From the NCBI GenBank assembly GCA_964398315.1, contig CAYNMV010000014.1, positions 1 through 64,000 on the forward strand: a stretch of 64,000 nt of DNA. Reading direction: 5' to 3'. The DNA is from JADLCB01 sp964398315 (GTDB lineage Bacteria > Planctomycetota > Phycisphaerae > Tepidisphaerales > Tepidisphaeraceae). The translations under genes were made by a program, and so were the position numbers. Shown piece by piece: positions 1-7,516 of this stretch; the first letter of the stretch is position 1; every line of letters starts with the position of its first letter. The notes beneath the pieces are model-generated. The model worked only from the letters and a program-made list of their open reading frames with translations. It made no database searches and was not told the origin of the DNA.

Positions 1-716
1 TCGGGCACGTTGTTGCCCACGATCATCTGGGCCAGGCCCTCGACGATCGCGGTCTTGCCGACACCGGCCTCACCCAGCAGCACCGGGTTGTTCTTCTGGC
101 GGCGGCAGAGGATCTGGATGACCCGCTCGATCTCGTTGCTGCGGCCGATGACCGGATCAAGCTGCCCTTCCTTGGCCAGTTCGGTCAGGTCGCGGCCGAA
201 GCTGTCGAGCGCGGGGGTCTTGCTCTTGCCCTTCTGTCCGGGCTTGTCACTGGCGGCAGGCGTTTCTTCACTTTCCACACCGGCTCCCAAAAGATTCAGG
301 ACCTCTTCCCGCACCTCTTCGAGCTTCAGCCCCAGGTTCATCAGAACCTGGGCCGCCACACCATCATGCTCGCGCAGCAGCCCAAGCAGCAGGTGCTCGG
401 TGCCGACATAGTTATGATTGAGGTTGCGCGCCTCTTCGATGGCGTATTCGATCACCTTCTTGGCCCGGGGGGTCTGGGGCAGCTTGCCCATCGTGACCAT
501 GTCCGGGCCGGATTTCACGAGCTTCTCGACCTCGAGGCGGACCTTGCGCAGGTCCACATCGAGATTCTTCAGCACGTTGGCGCCGACGCCGCTGCCTTCT
601 TTGACCAGTCCCAGAAGGATGTGCTCCGTTCCGATGTATTCATGGTTGAACCGCTGGGCCTCCTGGTTGGCCAGCGCCATGACCTTGCGTGCGCGATCCG
701 TAAACCGTTCGAACAT
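1..716 (-). CDS. clpC: ATP-dependent Clp protease ATP-binding subunit ClpC, 5' part (runs off the window)
   Basis: This is the first 238 codons of a Hsp100 unfoldase that feeds substrates to ClpP. Two N-terminal Clp repeats are visible (NHEYIGTEHILLGLV near residue 27 and NHNYVGTEHLLLGLL near residue 102). They are followed by a Q/K-rich linker and the first AAA+ domain with Walker A GEAGVGKT. The RBS aggagaaag lies just upstream of the ATG at 716, and the start MFERFTDRARKVM is the family's standard N-terminus. The 3' end, including the second AAA+ domain, lies outside the window. Identification is firm as ClpC-type rather than ClpB because of the N-terminal sequence and linker. Confidence 0.95.
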   Translation of the reverse strand, partial: MFERFTDRARKVMALANQEAQRFNHEYIGTEHILLGLVKEGSGVGANVLKNLDVDLRKVRLEVEKLVKSGPDMVTMGKLPQTPRAKKVIEYAIEEARNLNHNYVGTEHLLLGLLREHDGVAAQVLMNLGLKLEEVREEVLNLLGAGVESEETPAASDKPGQKGKSKTPALDSFGRDLTELAKEGQLDPVIGRSNEIERVIQILCRRQKNNPVLLGEAGVGKTAIVEGLAQMIVGNNVP

Positions 717-861
717 TTCTTTCTCCTGTGACTGGGATTGCGAGTTGCCACAAGCGGGGATCGCAAGCGAATCGCCAACCGGGGCCAACCCACCAGCCAA
801 GTAGTTTTACGTCAACCAGGGCAGCCAGTTCTGCATCCTGTCGTCTGCTTCCTGTCGGTCG

Positions 862-889
862 ATTGTAGGGGGGCTGTGCGCCAGAGCAA
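862..889 (-). promoter_or_regulatory. Candidate sigma-70 promoter for clpC
   Basis: Read on the minus strand: TTGCTC, 16-nt spacer, TACAAT, ending about 145 nt upstream of the clpC ATG. It overlaps an imperfect G/C inverted repeat (867-875 with 890-897). The rest of 717-1093 shows no credible gene. No CIRCE-like or other heat-shock operator was recognised. Confidence 0.4.
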
Positions 890-1093
890 AGCCCCCTGCT
901 GACCGCGCAGCGCAACGGCAGCCAAGGCGAACGCTACAGTATCGGCTCGCCCAACCAGATTGTTAACGTTGAATCGGCGCCAACCGCGCATTTTTGCCAT
1001 GAAAGGGTGGTTTCGCGAGGAAAGGCGACCCATCCACGCGGAAATCGGCGAGGGCCCCGCCAGTCCATCCCTTTCGATCCAGTCCAGCGCGAT

Positions 1094-1741
1094 TTAATCC
1101 CCCTTCGGACGGGCCAGGCGCATGTAGCTGAAGCAGAAATAGGGGCGGAACAGCCGTTTCCAGGTCTTGAGCAGGTTCTTCCGGGGCTGGATCCAGTAGC
1201 CGTCGAAGGGCTCATAACCCGTGCGGCGCAGCAGGGCATCGAGGGTGATCGGGTCCTGCCAGTTCAGGTGATCCTCATGCACCATCGGCCGGCCGTAACG
1301 CCAGATTTTCCAAGTCTGGCCGACGTAGAACGGATTGGGCGTGGAAATGATGAGTACCCCATCCGGCTTGAGGTGCCGCCGCAGATTGCGCAGAAAACGC
1401 CCGCAGTTTTCCAGGTGTTCGATAATCTCGCCGGCGATGATGGTGTCGAACTGCCGGCCCAGATCCATCGTCTCCACATCGGCGCACACCGCCTGGTAAC
1501 CCTGCGCCTTGAGCTGCTCGATGCCTTCCTGGTCAATATCCACCCCCAGCACATTGGGATTGACCTCGTGAACGCGCTTGAACAGGAAATTAGGCTTGGC
1601 GATGCGCTCGCCGGCGCTGTTGCGCTGTGGCCGGGCATCGACGCACCCCAGGTCCATCACCTCGCGCGGGGGCTGGGCGTACTGCTGGAGAATGGGAAAA
1701 CGGTCCTCAAGGACAGTGGTGAACATCGGTTGGCCGAACAT
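1094..1741 (-). CDS. Class I SAM-dependent methyltransferase
   Basis: A 215-aa protein with a Rossmann methyltransferase core. Motif I is VMDLGCVDARP (residues about 27-37), the acidic residue ending strand 2 is in LGVDID, and FDTIIAGEIIEHLEN is a typical motif IV of the UbiE/Methyltransf_11-like group. HLKPDGVLIISTPNP follows. The frame stays open upstream to 1882, but that extension is proline/arginine-rich and looks non-coding. The ATG at 1741 (MFGQPMFTTVLEDRF) is preferred, with a second ATG at 1726 possible. The gene lies downstream of the MBL hydrolase in the same direction. The substrate cannot be predicted. Confidence 0.8.
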   Translation of the reverse strand: MFGQPMFTTVLEDRFPILQQYAQPPREVMDLGCVDARPQRNSAGERIAKPNFLFKRVHEVNPNVLGVDIDQEGIEQLKAQGYQAVCADVETMDLGRQFDTIIAGEIIEHLENCGRFLRNLRRHLKPDGVLIISTPNPFYVGQTWKIWRYGRPMVHEDHLNWQDPITLDALLRRTGYEPFDGYWIQPRKNLLKTWKRLFRPYFCFSYMRLARPKGD

Positions 1742-1868
1742 GTTCCCAGAAGCCGGGATGGTGTCAATCGCGCTGTGCGGGCAAGCCTGCCGGATGACGG
1801 TGGGGCCAGACCGCCCGGGCCGGGCCGCGTGTGGCGGCCAATGCGGTGGATGTGAGAGAAAGATCAGA

Positions 1869-2513
1869 TTATTGCTGCCCAAGCGCCATGCGCACGTATG
1901 GATTGATGCGCAACTGCTCGCCGAGGGTGGTGATGTCGCCGTGGCCGGGCAGGAGCTGGGTGTCCTCCGGCAGCTTCATCACCCGGCGGATTGAGGCCTC
2001 CAGGTCGCCGTGATTGGAATCCGGCAGATCGGTCCGGCCGACGGCGTTGGCGATGATCAGATCGCCGCCAACCAGCACCTTTTGCTCGGGGAAGTGGTAC
2101 ATCACATGCCCCGGGGCGTGGCCGGGGGTATGGATGACTTCCACGCGCAAGGCTCCCAGCATGAGCGTCTGCCCATCTTCCACATGCCCATCCGCACTGC
2201 GCGGCGGGATAGTGAACGGCAGGGGGAACACCTGGGATCCCGGCCGTTGCAGCTTGGGTTCATCCAGCCGGTGAATCAGCACCTTGGCCGCGGGGAAACG
2301 GTCGGTGACAAGCTGGTGATCGGCAATGTGGTCAAAATGCCCGTGCGTAAGCCACAGGCCGATGATGTCCCACTGGCGCTGTTCGGCCGCGTCCAGCAGG
2401 GCGGCCACGGTGTGATCGGGTGCATCGAACAGGACGGCCTGTTTCGCCATGTCATCGGCGATGAGATAGCAGTTGGTGCCCGCCAGGCCGCCGGTGTGGG
2501 GGAGTATGATCAT
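1869..2513 (-). CDS. MBL-fold metallo-hydrolase (glyoxalase II-like)
   Basis: A 214-aa single-domain metallo-beta-lactamase fold protein. The metal ligands are visible in order: THGHFDH (residues about 76-82), the His in TPGHAPGH, the Asp in VGGDLIIANAVGRTDLP, and the final His in LLPGHGD. This pattern matches the hydroxyacylglutathione hydrolase-like YcbL group, which hydrolyses thioesters; the actual substrate is unknown. Start at the ATG MIILPHTGGLAGTNCY, which gives the expected family N-terminus. A 128-bp gap separates it from the methyltransferase downstream. Confidence 0.88.
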   Translation of the reverse strand: MIILPHTGGLAGTNCYLIADDMAKQAVLFDAPDHTVAALLDAAEQRQWDIIGLWLTHGHFDHIADHQLVTDRFPAAKVLIHRLDEPKLQRPGSQVFPLPFTIPPRSADGHVEDGQTLMLGALRVEVIHTPGHAPGHVMYHFPEQKVLVGGDLIIANAVGRTDLPDSNHGDLEASIRRVMKLPEDTQLLPGHGDITTLGEQLRINPYVRMALGQQ

Positions 2514-2687
2514 GCTGATGATAGGATGGCGGGCCGGCCGGCTGTGTGCAACCGCCCGAAAAGCGTTTGCGCAGCCGTCGCGAACCGCTATGGCAGGGGT
2601 TCGTAATACCCGATGGGCGCCCCCGGGCGGGGTTACGGAGACGGCCGCGGCGTCTATCCGGCGGCGGGGCTCACCGCGGCTGGCGGC

Positions 2688-2716
2688 TTGCCTTTTCCGC
2701 CGGCAGCCTTTAGATT
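2688..2716 (+). promoter_or_regulatory. Candidate promoter for tRNA-Ser
   Basis: TTGCCT (2688-2693), 17-nt spacer, TAGATT (2711-2716), ending 24 bp before the mature 5' end of the tRNA. The spacing is what a sigma-70 promoter of a stable RNA gene should show. Confidence 0.5.
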
Positions 2717-2740
2717 ACCCCAACGCGTGAAGCGCCCAAT

Positions 2741-2831
2741 GGAGAGGTGGCCGAGCGGCTGAAGGCGCTGGTTTGCTAAACCGGTTTAGGGGGTCATACC
2801 CTTAACGCGGGTTCGAATCCCGCCCTCTCCG
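2741..2831 (+). tRNA. tRNA-Ser(GCU)
   Basis: The acceptor stem GGAGAGG (2741-2747) pairs with CCTCTCC (2824-2830), and the discriminator is G2831. The anticodon loop TTGCTAA carries anticodon GCT at 2775-2777. There is a long variable arm (class II), and the T arm GGGTTCGAATCCC is intact. CCA is not encoded. The 3' half doubles as the attachment site of the element that starts here, and the integrase gene's last codons are read from its opposite strand. Confidence 0.97.
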
Positions 2832-4348
2832 TTGTCCGAGACAAGAAGCCCTTCAACGAGACAGTTGAAGGGCTTTCTCGTTGAAATACCGAGCGTTGTG
2901 CCGTTGAGCGTCAAGTTCAAACAGACCATTTCAAGGATTCGACGCTTTTCCGCATAGCCGGCGTTAAACCATTTCTGCTTCAGGTTTTGTGAAAGTTCAA
3001 ACACTTTCACCGCCAGATCAACTTTTTCGTCCTTCCCACGGTCAGCCGCTTCGAGTTCGAGCGTTAGTTTGGCGACCAAATCGCGTAGCTGGACGTTCTT
3101 CATGTTGAACATGGCTTCGTCGATCCCGCCGGACAAATGGAGGTTCAGCAGCCGCTCCTGCTGACGGCGCACGTCATCGAGTTGGCGTTGGATGTCGCGC
3201 GTGCGGGCGCGGGATTGTTCAAGGTGGTGCGTGGCCCACGCCACCAGCGCCGTCTTGAACAACTTCTGCACCGGCTCGGGCTGACGCATGCGGTCGAATA
3301 GCGCGATGATCTGCTTGTCAATCTCTTCTTCACGGAGCCGGATGCGTGGATGGTCCTTCGCCGTGTATCGCGCACAGCGATAGTAGACATAGCTCTTGCC
3401 GCTTGGCTTCTTGACGACGATTTCGCCCGTGATCGGGCGACCGCAGTGGCCGCACGTGATGAGTTCGCCTGCGTAGGTCAGTTCGTGGGCCTTGTAGATT
3501 TTATCACCAAGCAGCGTCTGCACGCGCTGAAACGTATCGGAATCGATGATCGGCTCGTGCCGGCCCGGCTGCCAAGCATCGTGGTATTTCAGGTCGCCGA
3601 TGTAGGATCGGTCGCGCAGGATGCGATGCACCTTGCTCCGCTGCCAGTGCGGCTGCTTCTGCGTGTAGGTTCGTCCCTCAGCGTTCAGCTTGGCGATCAC
3701 CATGTCCAGCGTGCAGTGCTCGAACGCATACAGGTGAAAGATGCGCCGCACGTGGTCGGCTTCCGCCGGGTCGATCTTCACCACACTACGGCCATCGACC
3801 CGCTCGGTGCGGTAGCCGTACGGCGCGACGGTCGGGAACCAGCCGTCGCGTACCCGACGGGCAAGACCATCTTTTACATCGAGCGCGAGTTGTTCGGTGA
3901 AGAACGCTGCCATCGACGCAAGCATGCGACGGGCCATACGCCCGGCAGGATTGTCCTGCGTATGCTGGCTGGTCGCGATGAGCGGCAGACCGAAGACGGA
4001 TTCAAGCTCTTCAAGCTTGCCGTAGTCGCTCATGTTGCGGGCCGCACGATCGACCTTGTAGACAAGTAGTCCGTCGAGTTGCCCGGCGTGCTGCTTGGCG
4101 TACGCCAGCATCTCGCGGAAGCTCGTGCGTTGCTCGGCCTTGGTCGCCGTTTCAGCCAGACGCCAGAGCTTGACGATCCGCCCGCCTTCCTTTTCGGCGT
4201 AGGCGCGGAGGGCATCTTCCTGCACGTCGAGCGAGAAGCCTTCCTTCTCCTGCTCACGGCTGCTGACGCGGGCGAGCGCGACGTACCGCTTCACGCCCGG
4301 CTCGTCCGTCAGTTTCTTTTTCAGCTTGGTTTTGTTGGTCTTGGCCAT
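2786..4348 (-). CDS. Large serine recombinase (site-specific integrase)
   Basis: A 520-aa serine integrase that would catalyse integration and excision of the element. The N-terminal resolvase domain holds the catalytic serine in YVALARVSSREQEKEGFS (residues about 23-40) and the VYKVDRAARN arginine motif. Next come the Recombinase domain with VAPYGYR, a zinc-ribbon whose first cysteine pair is CGHCGRP, and a long basic coiled coil. ATG at 4348 gives MAKTNKTKLKKK; an upstream in-frame start at 4408 is less likely. The family-like end KPFNCLVEGLL is followed by GEGGIRTRVKGMTP, which is encoded by the antisense strand of tRNA-Ser, so the stop codon lies inside the tRNA gene. The C-terminus of the excised form would differ. 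Confidence 0.93.
   Translation of the reverse strand: MAKTNKTKLKKKLTDEPGVKRYVALARVSSREQEKEGFSLDVQEDALRAYAEKEGGRIVKLWRLAETATKAEQRTSFREMLAYAKQHAGQLDGLLVYKVDRAARNMSDYGKLEELESVFGLPLIATSQHTQDNPAGRMARRMLASMAAFFTEQLALDVKDGLARRVRDGWFPTVAPYGYRTERVDGRSVVKIDPAEADHVRRIFHLYAFEHCTLDMVIAKLNAEGRTYTQKQPHWQRSKVHRILRDRSYIGDLKYHDAWQPGRHEPIIDSDTFQRVQTLLGDKIYKAHELTYAGELITCGHCGRPITGEIVVKKPSGKSYVYYRCARYTAKDHPRIRLREEEIDKQIIALFDRMRQPEPVQKLFKTALVAWATHHLEQSRARTRDIQRQLDDVRRQQERLLNLHLSGGIDEAMFNMKNVQLRDLVAKLTLELEAADRGKDEKVDLAVKVFELSQNLKQKWFNAGYAEKRRILEMVCLNLTLNGTTLGISTRKPFNCLVEGLLVSDNGEGGIRTRVKGMTP
2825..2833 (+). other. Candidate attL core (3' end of tRNA-Ser)
   Basis: The 9-bp sequence CTCTCCGTT spans the tRNA 3' end and recurs at 12845-12853. 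It sits at the integrase-proximal end of the element, so it is the natural left attachment core. Serine integrases need only a short core of identity. The match is short and could be coincidence on its own. Confidence 0.5.
2846..2879 (+). terminator. Rho-independent terminator downstream of tRNA-Ser, inside the element
   Basis: A perfect 12-bp stem AAGCCCTTCAAC / GTTGAAGGGCTT (2846-2857, 2864-2875) with a 6-nt loop, followed by TCTCGTT. On the plus strand it would end tRNA-Ser transcripts. On the minus strand the same bases encode the conserved C-terminal KPFNCLVEGLL of the integrase. It may replace the tRNA's own terminator, which the element moved 10 kb away. Confidence 0.6.
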
Positions 4349-4538
4349 GGTTCTGTAGGTCGGGGTAAAGGACTTCGAACAGCCCGCCGACGTTCTGCAG
4401 GAGGCCAACGATCTCGTCGTCCGTCAAGTCTTCTTTTGGATAAAGCGGCTGAAAGACGGCGCGCGTCTGCTCCATCAACTCCGCCGTAATCCAGGCGGGT
4501 CGGAGACGCGAAGGCGAGGTTGCATCACCGCGATGCAC
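4254..4538 (-). CDS. Small protein overlapping the integrase start
   Basis: A GTG-started frame of 94 aa whose middle, AWITAELMEQTRAVFQPLY and DDEIVGLLQNVGGLFEVL, looks like a real acidic helical protein. The last ~31 codons overlap the integrase start (4348) in another frame and become basic and low complexity (QNQAEKETDGRAGREAVRR). Either the protein genuinely runs through, or a shorter functional product is translationally coupled to the integrase. Short acidic ORFs just upstream of serine recombinases are common in such elements. Function unknown; a recombination directionality factor is only a guess. Confidence 0.5.
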   Translation of the reverse strand: MHRGDATSPSRLRPAWITAELMEQTRAVFQPLYPKEDLTDDEIVGLLQNVGGLFEVLYPDLQNHGQDQQNQAEKETDGRAGREAVRRARPRQQP

Positions 4539-4766
4539 ACCTCACGAGCATCAGTAGAAAAAGACACCAACTTGGAAACCGAAGGGAAAATCAGCCGTGA
4601 AATGTAGAAAGATTTCGCAGCCCGCAGCCGCAGGCCGCACAGATTCACACGCGGAAGATTTTCGAGAAATCGCCTGCGCGCCACCCGAAGCAAAAATGAT
4701 CGAAAAAGCCCGGAAAATCGCATGTTTGACCACGGCGGGCCGCAAGTTGAAATCGCAAGCCAAGGA

Positions 4767-5357
4767 TTAGGAGGCACTTACAGAATCAAACATGTGTATT
4801 TTGAAACCCGTACGTTTGCGGCAGTCAATTAACCGGCCCGAGAGGCCAGGAGTTTCTATGTCTGCTGTAACCGTAGCGTCCTCGTTTCTGTCGATGTCCA
4901 CGCCGTGGTACGCGCCGTCGGGATTGACGACGGCCTGTGTGAGGAAACCGGGCAGCATCAACACGTCGTGCAACGCCGTCTCGACGTGCAGGTTGGCCAG
5001 AACCTTCTTAACCTCATCCGCTTTCCAGTCGCTGGTCATTTTCAGGATGGCCGACTTCAGTCGTTCGGGGTTCTCCTCGGTCAGGATGAACAGCGTGCGC
5101 CGCCCCTTCGCGGCAAGGTCGATCGCAAGCTGGCGCGATAGCGTGCTCTTGTTCGACCCCGGTGCACCGGCGACGAGGGTCGCTTCTTCGCGCACGATCT
5201 GGCCGAGCAGTTCCTCGAAAAACGGGTTGCGGGAAAACTCAACCTGCTCGTGACGCGGTTGTCGAACATCGGCCAGCAGTCGCGCCGCCGGGTTCGCGGG
5301 CGTGGGACCAAATCGCTCGACGGGAATCGCAGAGTTGATACGGATTTTGAAGGCCAT
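4767..5357 (-). CDS. P-loop ATPase, RecA/RadA-like, apparently C-terminally truncated
   Basis: A 196-aa protein with a clear Walker A, LVAGAPGSNKSTLSRQLA (near residues 66-83), followed by RTLFILTEENPERLKSAI, the strand and helix expected after the P-loop in RecA/DnaB-fold ATPases. No convincing Walker B strand follows. The frame stops at FKIHMFDSVSAS, shorter than the family's usual length, so the gene is probably broken or a minimal relic. The ATG at 5357 is chosen for its RBS AAGGAG 8 nt upstream. It lies between the integrase module and the cargo operon and may once have served element maintenance. Confidence 0.6.
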   Translation of the reverse strand: MAFKIRINSAIPVERFGPTPANPAARLLADVRQPRHEQVEFSRNPFFEELLGQIVREEATLVAGAPGSNKSTLSRQLAIDLAAKGRRTLFILTEENPERLKSAILKMTSDWKADEVKKVLANLHVETALHDVLMLPGFLTQAVVNPDGAYHGVDIDRNEDATVTADIETPGLSGRLIDCRKRTGFKIHMFDSVSAS

Positions 5358-5379
5358 AGGAGTCTCCTTTGAAAGCACA

Positions 5380-5418
5380 GTGCCACGGCCCAGACCGAAT
5401 AGTCTGAAGCCATGGCAC
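5380..5418 (-). promoter_or_regulatory. Long hairpin in the leader of the P-loop ATPase gene
   Basis: Arms 5380-5395 and 5402-5418 form 14 base pairs with one C-A mismatch and a small internal loop, closing a 6-nt loop (CGAATA). It ends 23 bp upstream of the ATPase start codon. It could be an operator, a leader RNA structure or part of the element's recombination or replication machinery. No T-tract follows on either strand, so a terminator is unlikely. Confidence 0.5.
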
Positions 5419-5597
5419 GTGGGGCAACCGAATGCGGGCGGTACTCCTCGCTCTTCCGTAAGCTGAAGTCAAGAGGAAAGTTGCGCGCGGCGATCGCGGA
5501 ATTGTTTGAGGACGGCAGAACCGTGCGGTAAGCTACTGTCTGACAATTTAATGGTTCGCTGAATCAGCGAGTCGTCCTGGCAGCTTCGAATTCTCAC

Positions 5598-5618
5598 CTC
5601 GGCCACAAGCCGAGTTTT
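5598..5618 (+). terminator. Terminator or attenuator upstream of the cargo operon
   Basis: Stem CTCGGC / GCCGAG with 5-nt loop CACAA followed immediately by TTTT. It sits about 210 bp before the first cargo start codon on the same strand, so it would act either on an unseen short transcript or as a leader attenuator. Confidence 0.5.
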
Positions 5619-5634
5619 CATGCCCAGGGACGTT

Positions 5635-5676
5635 CGTCGGGTTCGGCTCCGCGCAAGCGGGGTCCGACACCCGGCG
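5635..5676 (+). ncRNA. Candidate structured RNA: 18-bp hairpin with GCAA tetraloop
   Basis: Positions 5635-5652 pair with 5657-5676, interrupted only by single-base bulges at T5663 and C5668, and are capped by the GNRA tetraloop GCAA (5653-5656). The hairpin begins 17 bp after the T-tract of the preceding terminator-like element and lies 150 bp upstream of the cargo operon start. Stable GNRA-capped stems are typical of structured leaders or small RNAs. No known RNA family was recognised. Confidence 0.35.
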
Positions 5677-5826
5677 GATGAACCGGGTTATGCGCCGTGA
5701 GAAGCGCGAAGCTGCGGGGAGTCCGCCGGACGGTGGGCCCCGTTTGTTTTTGCGCTCATGGGGAAACGCCTACGGGGTGGCCTTCTGGCTGGACGGATCA
5801 CCGTCTCTGCTGGAAGGAGATCACCC

Positions 5827-7449
5827 GTGTCGATCAACGTCACCTGCCCGCACTGCCATACCGTTGCAGAAGTTCCCGATTCCGCCGCCGGCGCACGCGG
5901 GAAGTGTCGCGCGTGCGGCGAGGCGGTTCGTGTTCCTGCTCGCAACAGCGCCAAGCACTGTGTCGTCTGTGGTGCCGACGTCGCGCGACTGCCGCGAACG
6001 AAAGACGCGCAGGGCAACTACTACTGCCAGAGTTGCTACGACGCGCAGACTGCCGACAGCGATCCCAACACCACGGACGAAGTTTCACTGGATGCGTTGG
6101 CGGCTGCTGTCGCGCAATCATCCCGAGCATCGGGCGGCGCGAAGCAGACCGACAACAACTGGTTTACATGTCCGATCTGTCACAGCCAAGTGACGCTGGC
6201 GCGGATGGACGGCAGTGGCGTCTGCATCGATTGCGCGCGGGGTTCGGCAAGCCGACGAGGACACGCGAAGCGAACTCAACCGAATACGTCAGGTGTCCGC
6301 AAGGTCGTGTTCCGAGCATCTGTCGTAGTCATCGCCCTGTTCATCGCGCTCGCGAGCTTTGTCGCGTTGCGTATCTACCTCCGCGAGCAGGCATTTCAGG
6401 AGCAAATGCGTGCCAGCGACGAAGAGTATGCACGAGACGTGCGGGATTCAGCACAGCGACGGGCGATCGAACGAACAAAGGCTCAAACAGACACAGAAAA
6501 TCTGAAACGTCTTCAGGCGCGAGCGCAGGTTCGATCATTTGCCGACCTTCGCTACTTGAGTGATCGCGCACAAACCGCGGCGGCTGATGCGTTAGCGAAA
6601 GGTGATGTTGAAGCCGCTTCTCAGCAGAATGAGAAAGCCAGATTGCTGCTGAAGGGCCAGATGAAGATGGTCCCCGACCTTGAACAACTTGGGGACGCGC
6701 GGTTCGACGAAGCAAAGCAGTCGCTACTGGCCGACGAATCCGTCCCCGAACACACCAAGATCGGTTTGGCGAACCTTCGCCTTCACGACTCCGCGGCATT
6801 CGCGGCCATCAGCCAGGTTGCCGCCGGACCGGTGAAACAGAATACAGCAACACCGCCGGCGCAGCAGCGCCCACCGAACCCGAACGAGAATCCATTCGAT
6901 CCGCAAGTGACCGGAACGGTAGCGTCATTGGCGAGAGCCATCGATGCCTACTACGGGACGGCTGACAAGTTCGAGGAGACGAACACTAAATTCGAAGCCG
7001 CCGCGGCGAAGGGAGATTTGGCGACGGCGGAGCGATTGCAGGCGCACTGCAAGGCGATCTCCGAGCGCCACGACACGTGGAAACGTCAGATCGACGACGA
7101 TCTTGAGCGATTGCAGCGGCTCGATCGAGGCCAAGTGCTCGCCGTCCTCGACAACATCGTGCGGTTGAATCCAGACATGCCCGAGCGCACGCAGAATCTG
7201 CTTCGATCCGTCCGCAGCGATCTCACGCCGAAGGGTGCCGCCGAAAGACCCCGGCCGGAAAACGTTCAGCCGCGCGTTGCCGTCTGCCCGCGCTGCGGCG
7301 GCACGGGTCGCAAATCACAGCAAGAGATCGATGCGGAACGTTCCGCTGCCATGTCGCAGGTGATGGGGACTGGCGGTTTCGCCCGAATCACGGTTGATCC
7401 CGACTGCCCTCAATGCGGCGGGAGCGGGCGAATCGAAATCCAGCGCTAA
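5827..7449 (+). CDS. Zinc-ribbon membrane protein with C-terminal DnaJ-like zinc fingers (cargo gene 1)
   Basis: A 540-aa protein started at GTG 5827 because the RBS AAGGAGA lies 6 nt upstream and the product begins directly with a zinc ribbon (VTCPHCHTVAEVP with CRACGEAVRV). Further CxxC pairs follow: CVVCG with CQSC, and CPIC with CIDC. One transmembrane helix (VVVIALFIALASFVALRIYL, near residue 163) leads into a long, charged, helical region. The C-terminus carries two CxxCGGxGR knuckles (CPRCGGTGRK and CPQCGGSGRI) like half of a DnaJ zinc finger. Topology suggests cytoplasmic ribbons and a helical domain outside. It is the first gene of the operon; function unknown. Confidence 0.8.
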   Translation: MSINVTCPHCHTVAEVPDSAAGARGKCRACGEAVRVPARNSAKHCVVCGADVARLPRTKDAQGNYYCQSCYDAQTADSDPNTTDEVSLDALAAAVAQSSRASGGAKQTDNNWFTCPICHSQVTLARMDGSGVCIDCARGSASRRGHAKRTQPNTSGVRKVVFRASVVVIALFIALASFVALRIYLREQAFQEQMRASDEEYARDVRDSAQRRAIERTKAQTDTENLKRLQARAQVRSFADLRYLSDRAQTAAADALAKGDVEAASQQNEKARLLLKGQMKMVPDLEQLGDARFDEAKQSLLADESVPEHTKIGLANLRLHDSAAFAAISQVAAGPVKQNTATPPAQQRPPNPNENPFDPQVTGTVASLARAIDAYYGTADKFEETNTKFEAAAAKGDLATAERLQAHCKAISERHDTWKRQIDDDLERLQRLDRGQVLAVLDNIVRLNPDMPERTQNLLRSVRSDLTPKGAAERPRPENVQPRVAVCPRCGGTGRKSQQEIDAERSAAMSQVMGTGGFARITVDPDCPQCGGSGRIEIQR

Positions 7450-7516
7450 CGCTTGTGTCGAAATCGGTCGCACTCGCACGGAGTGCATTTCATAGAAACC
7501 AATCTGAGGTAATGCC

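Larger units (their letters stand above)
5419..5826. other. Gene-free structured interval between the divergent halves of the element
   Basis: No convincing gene is seen in these 408 bases. They hold a 7-bp inverted repeat TCGCTGA-A-TCAGCGA (5556-5570), a rho-independent terminator-like hairpin (5598-5618), a long GNRA-capped hairpin (5635-5676) and a smaller hairpin (GACGG/CCGTC near 5793-5806). The region ends in the RBS AAGGAGA that serves the cargo operon. The promoters for both halves of the element should lie here. Confidence 0.6.

Noticed and set aside
2741..2831. tRNA duplicate or pseudo-tRNA at the element's right end
   Set aside because: Only 9 bp match; no tRNA fold is present near 12845.
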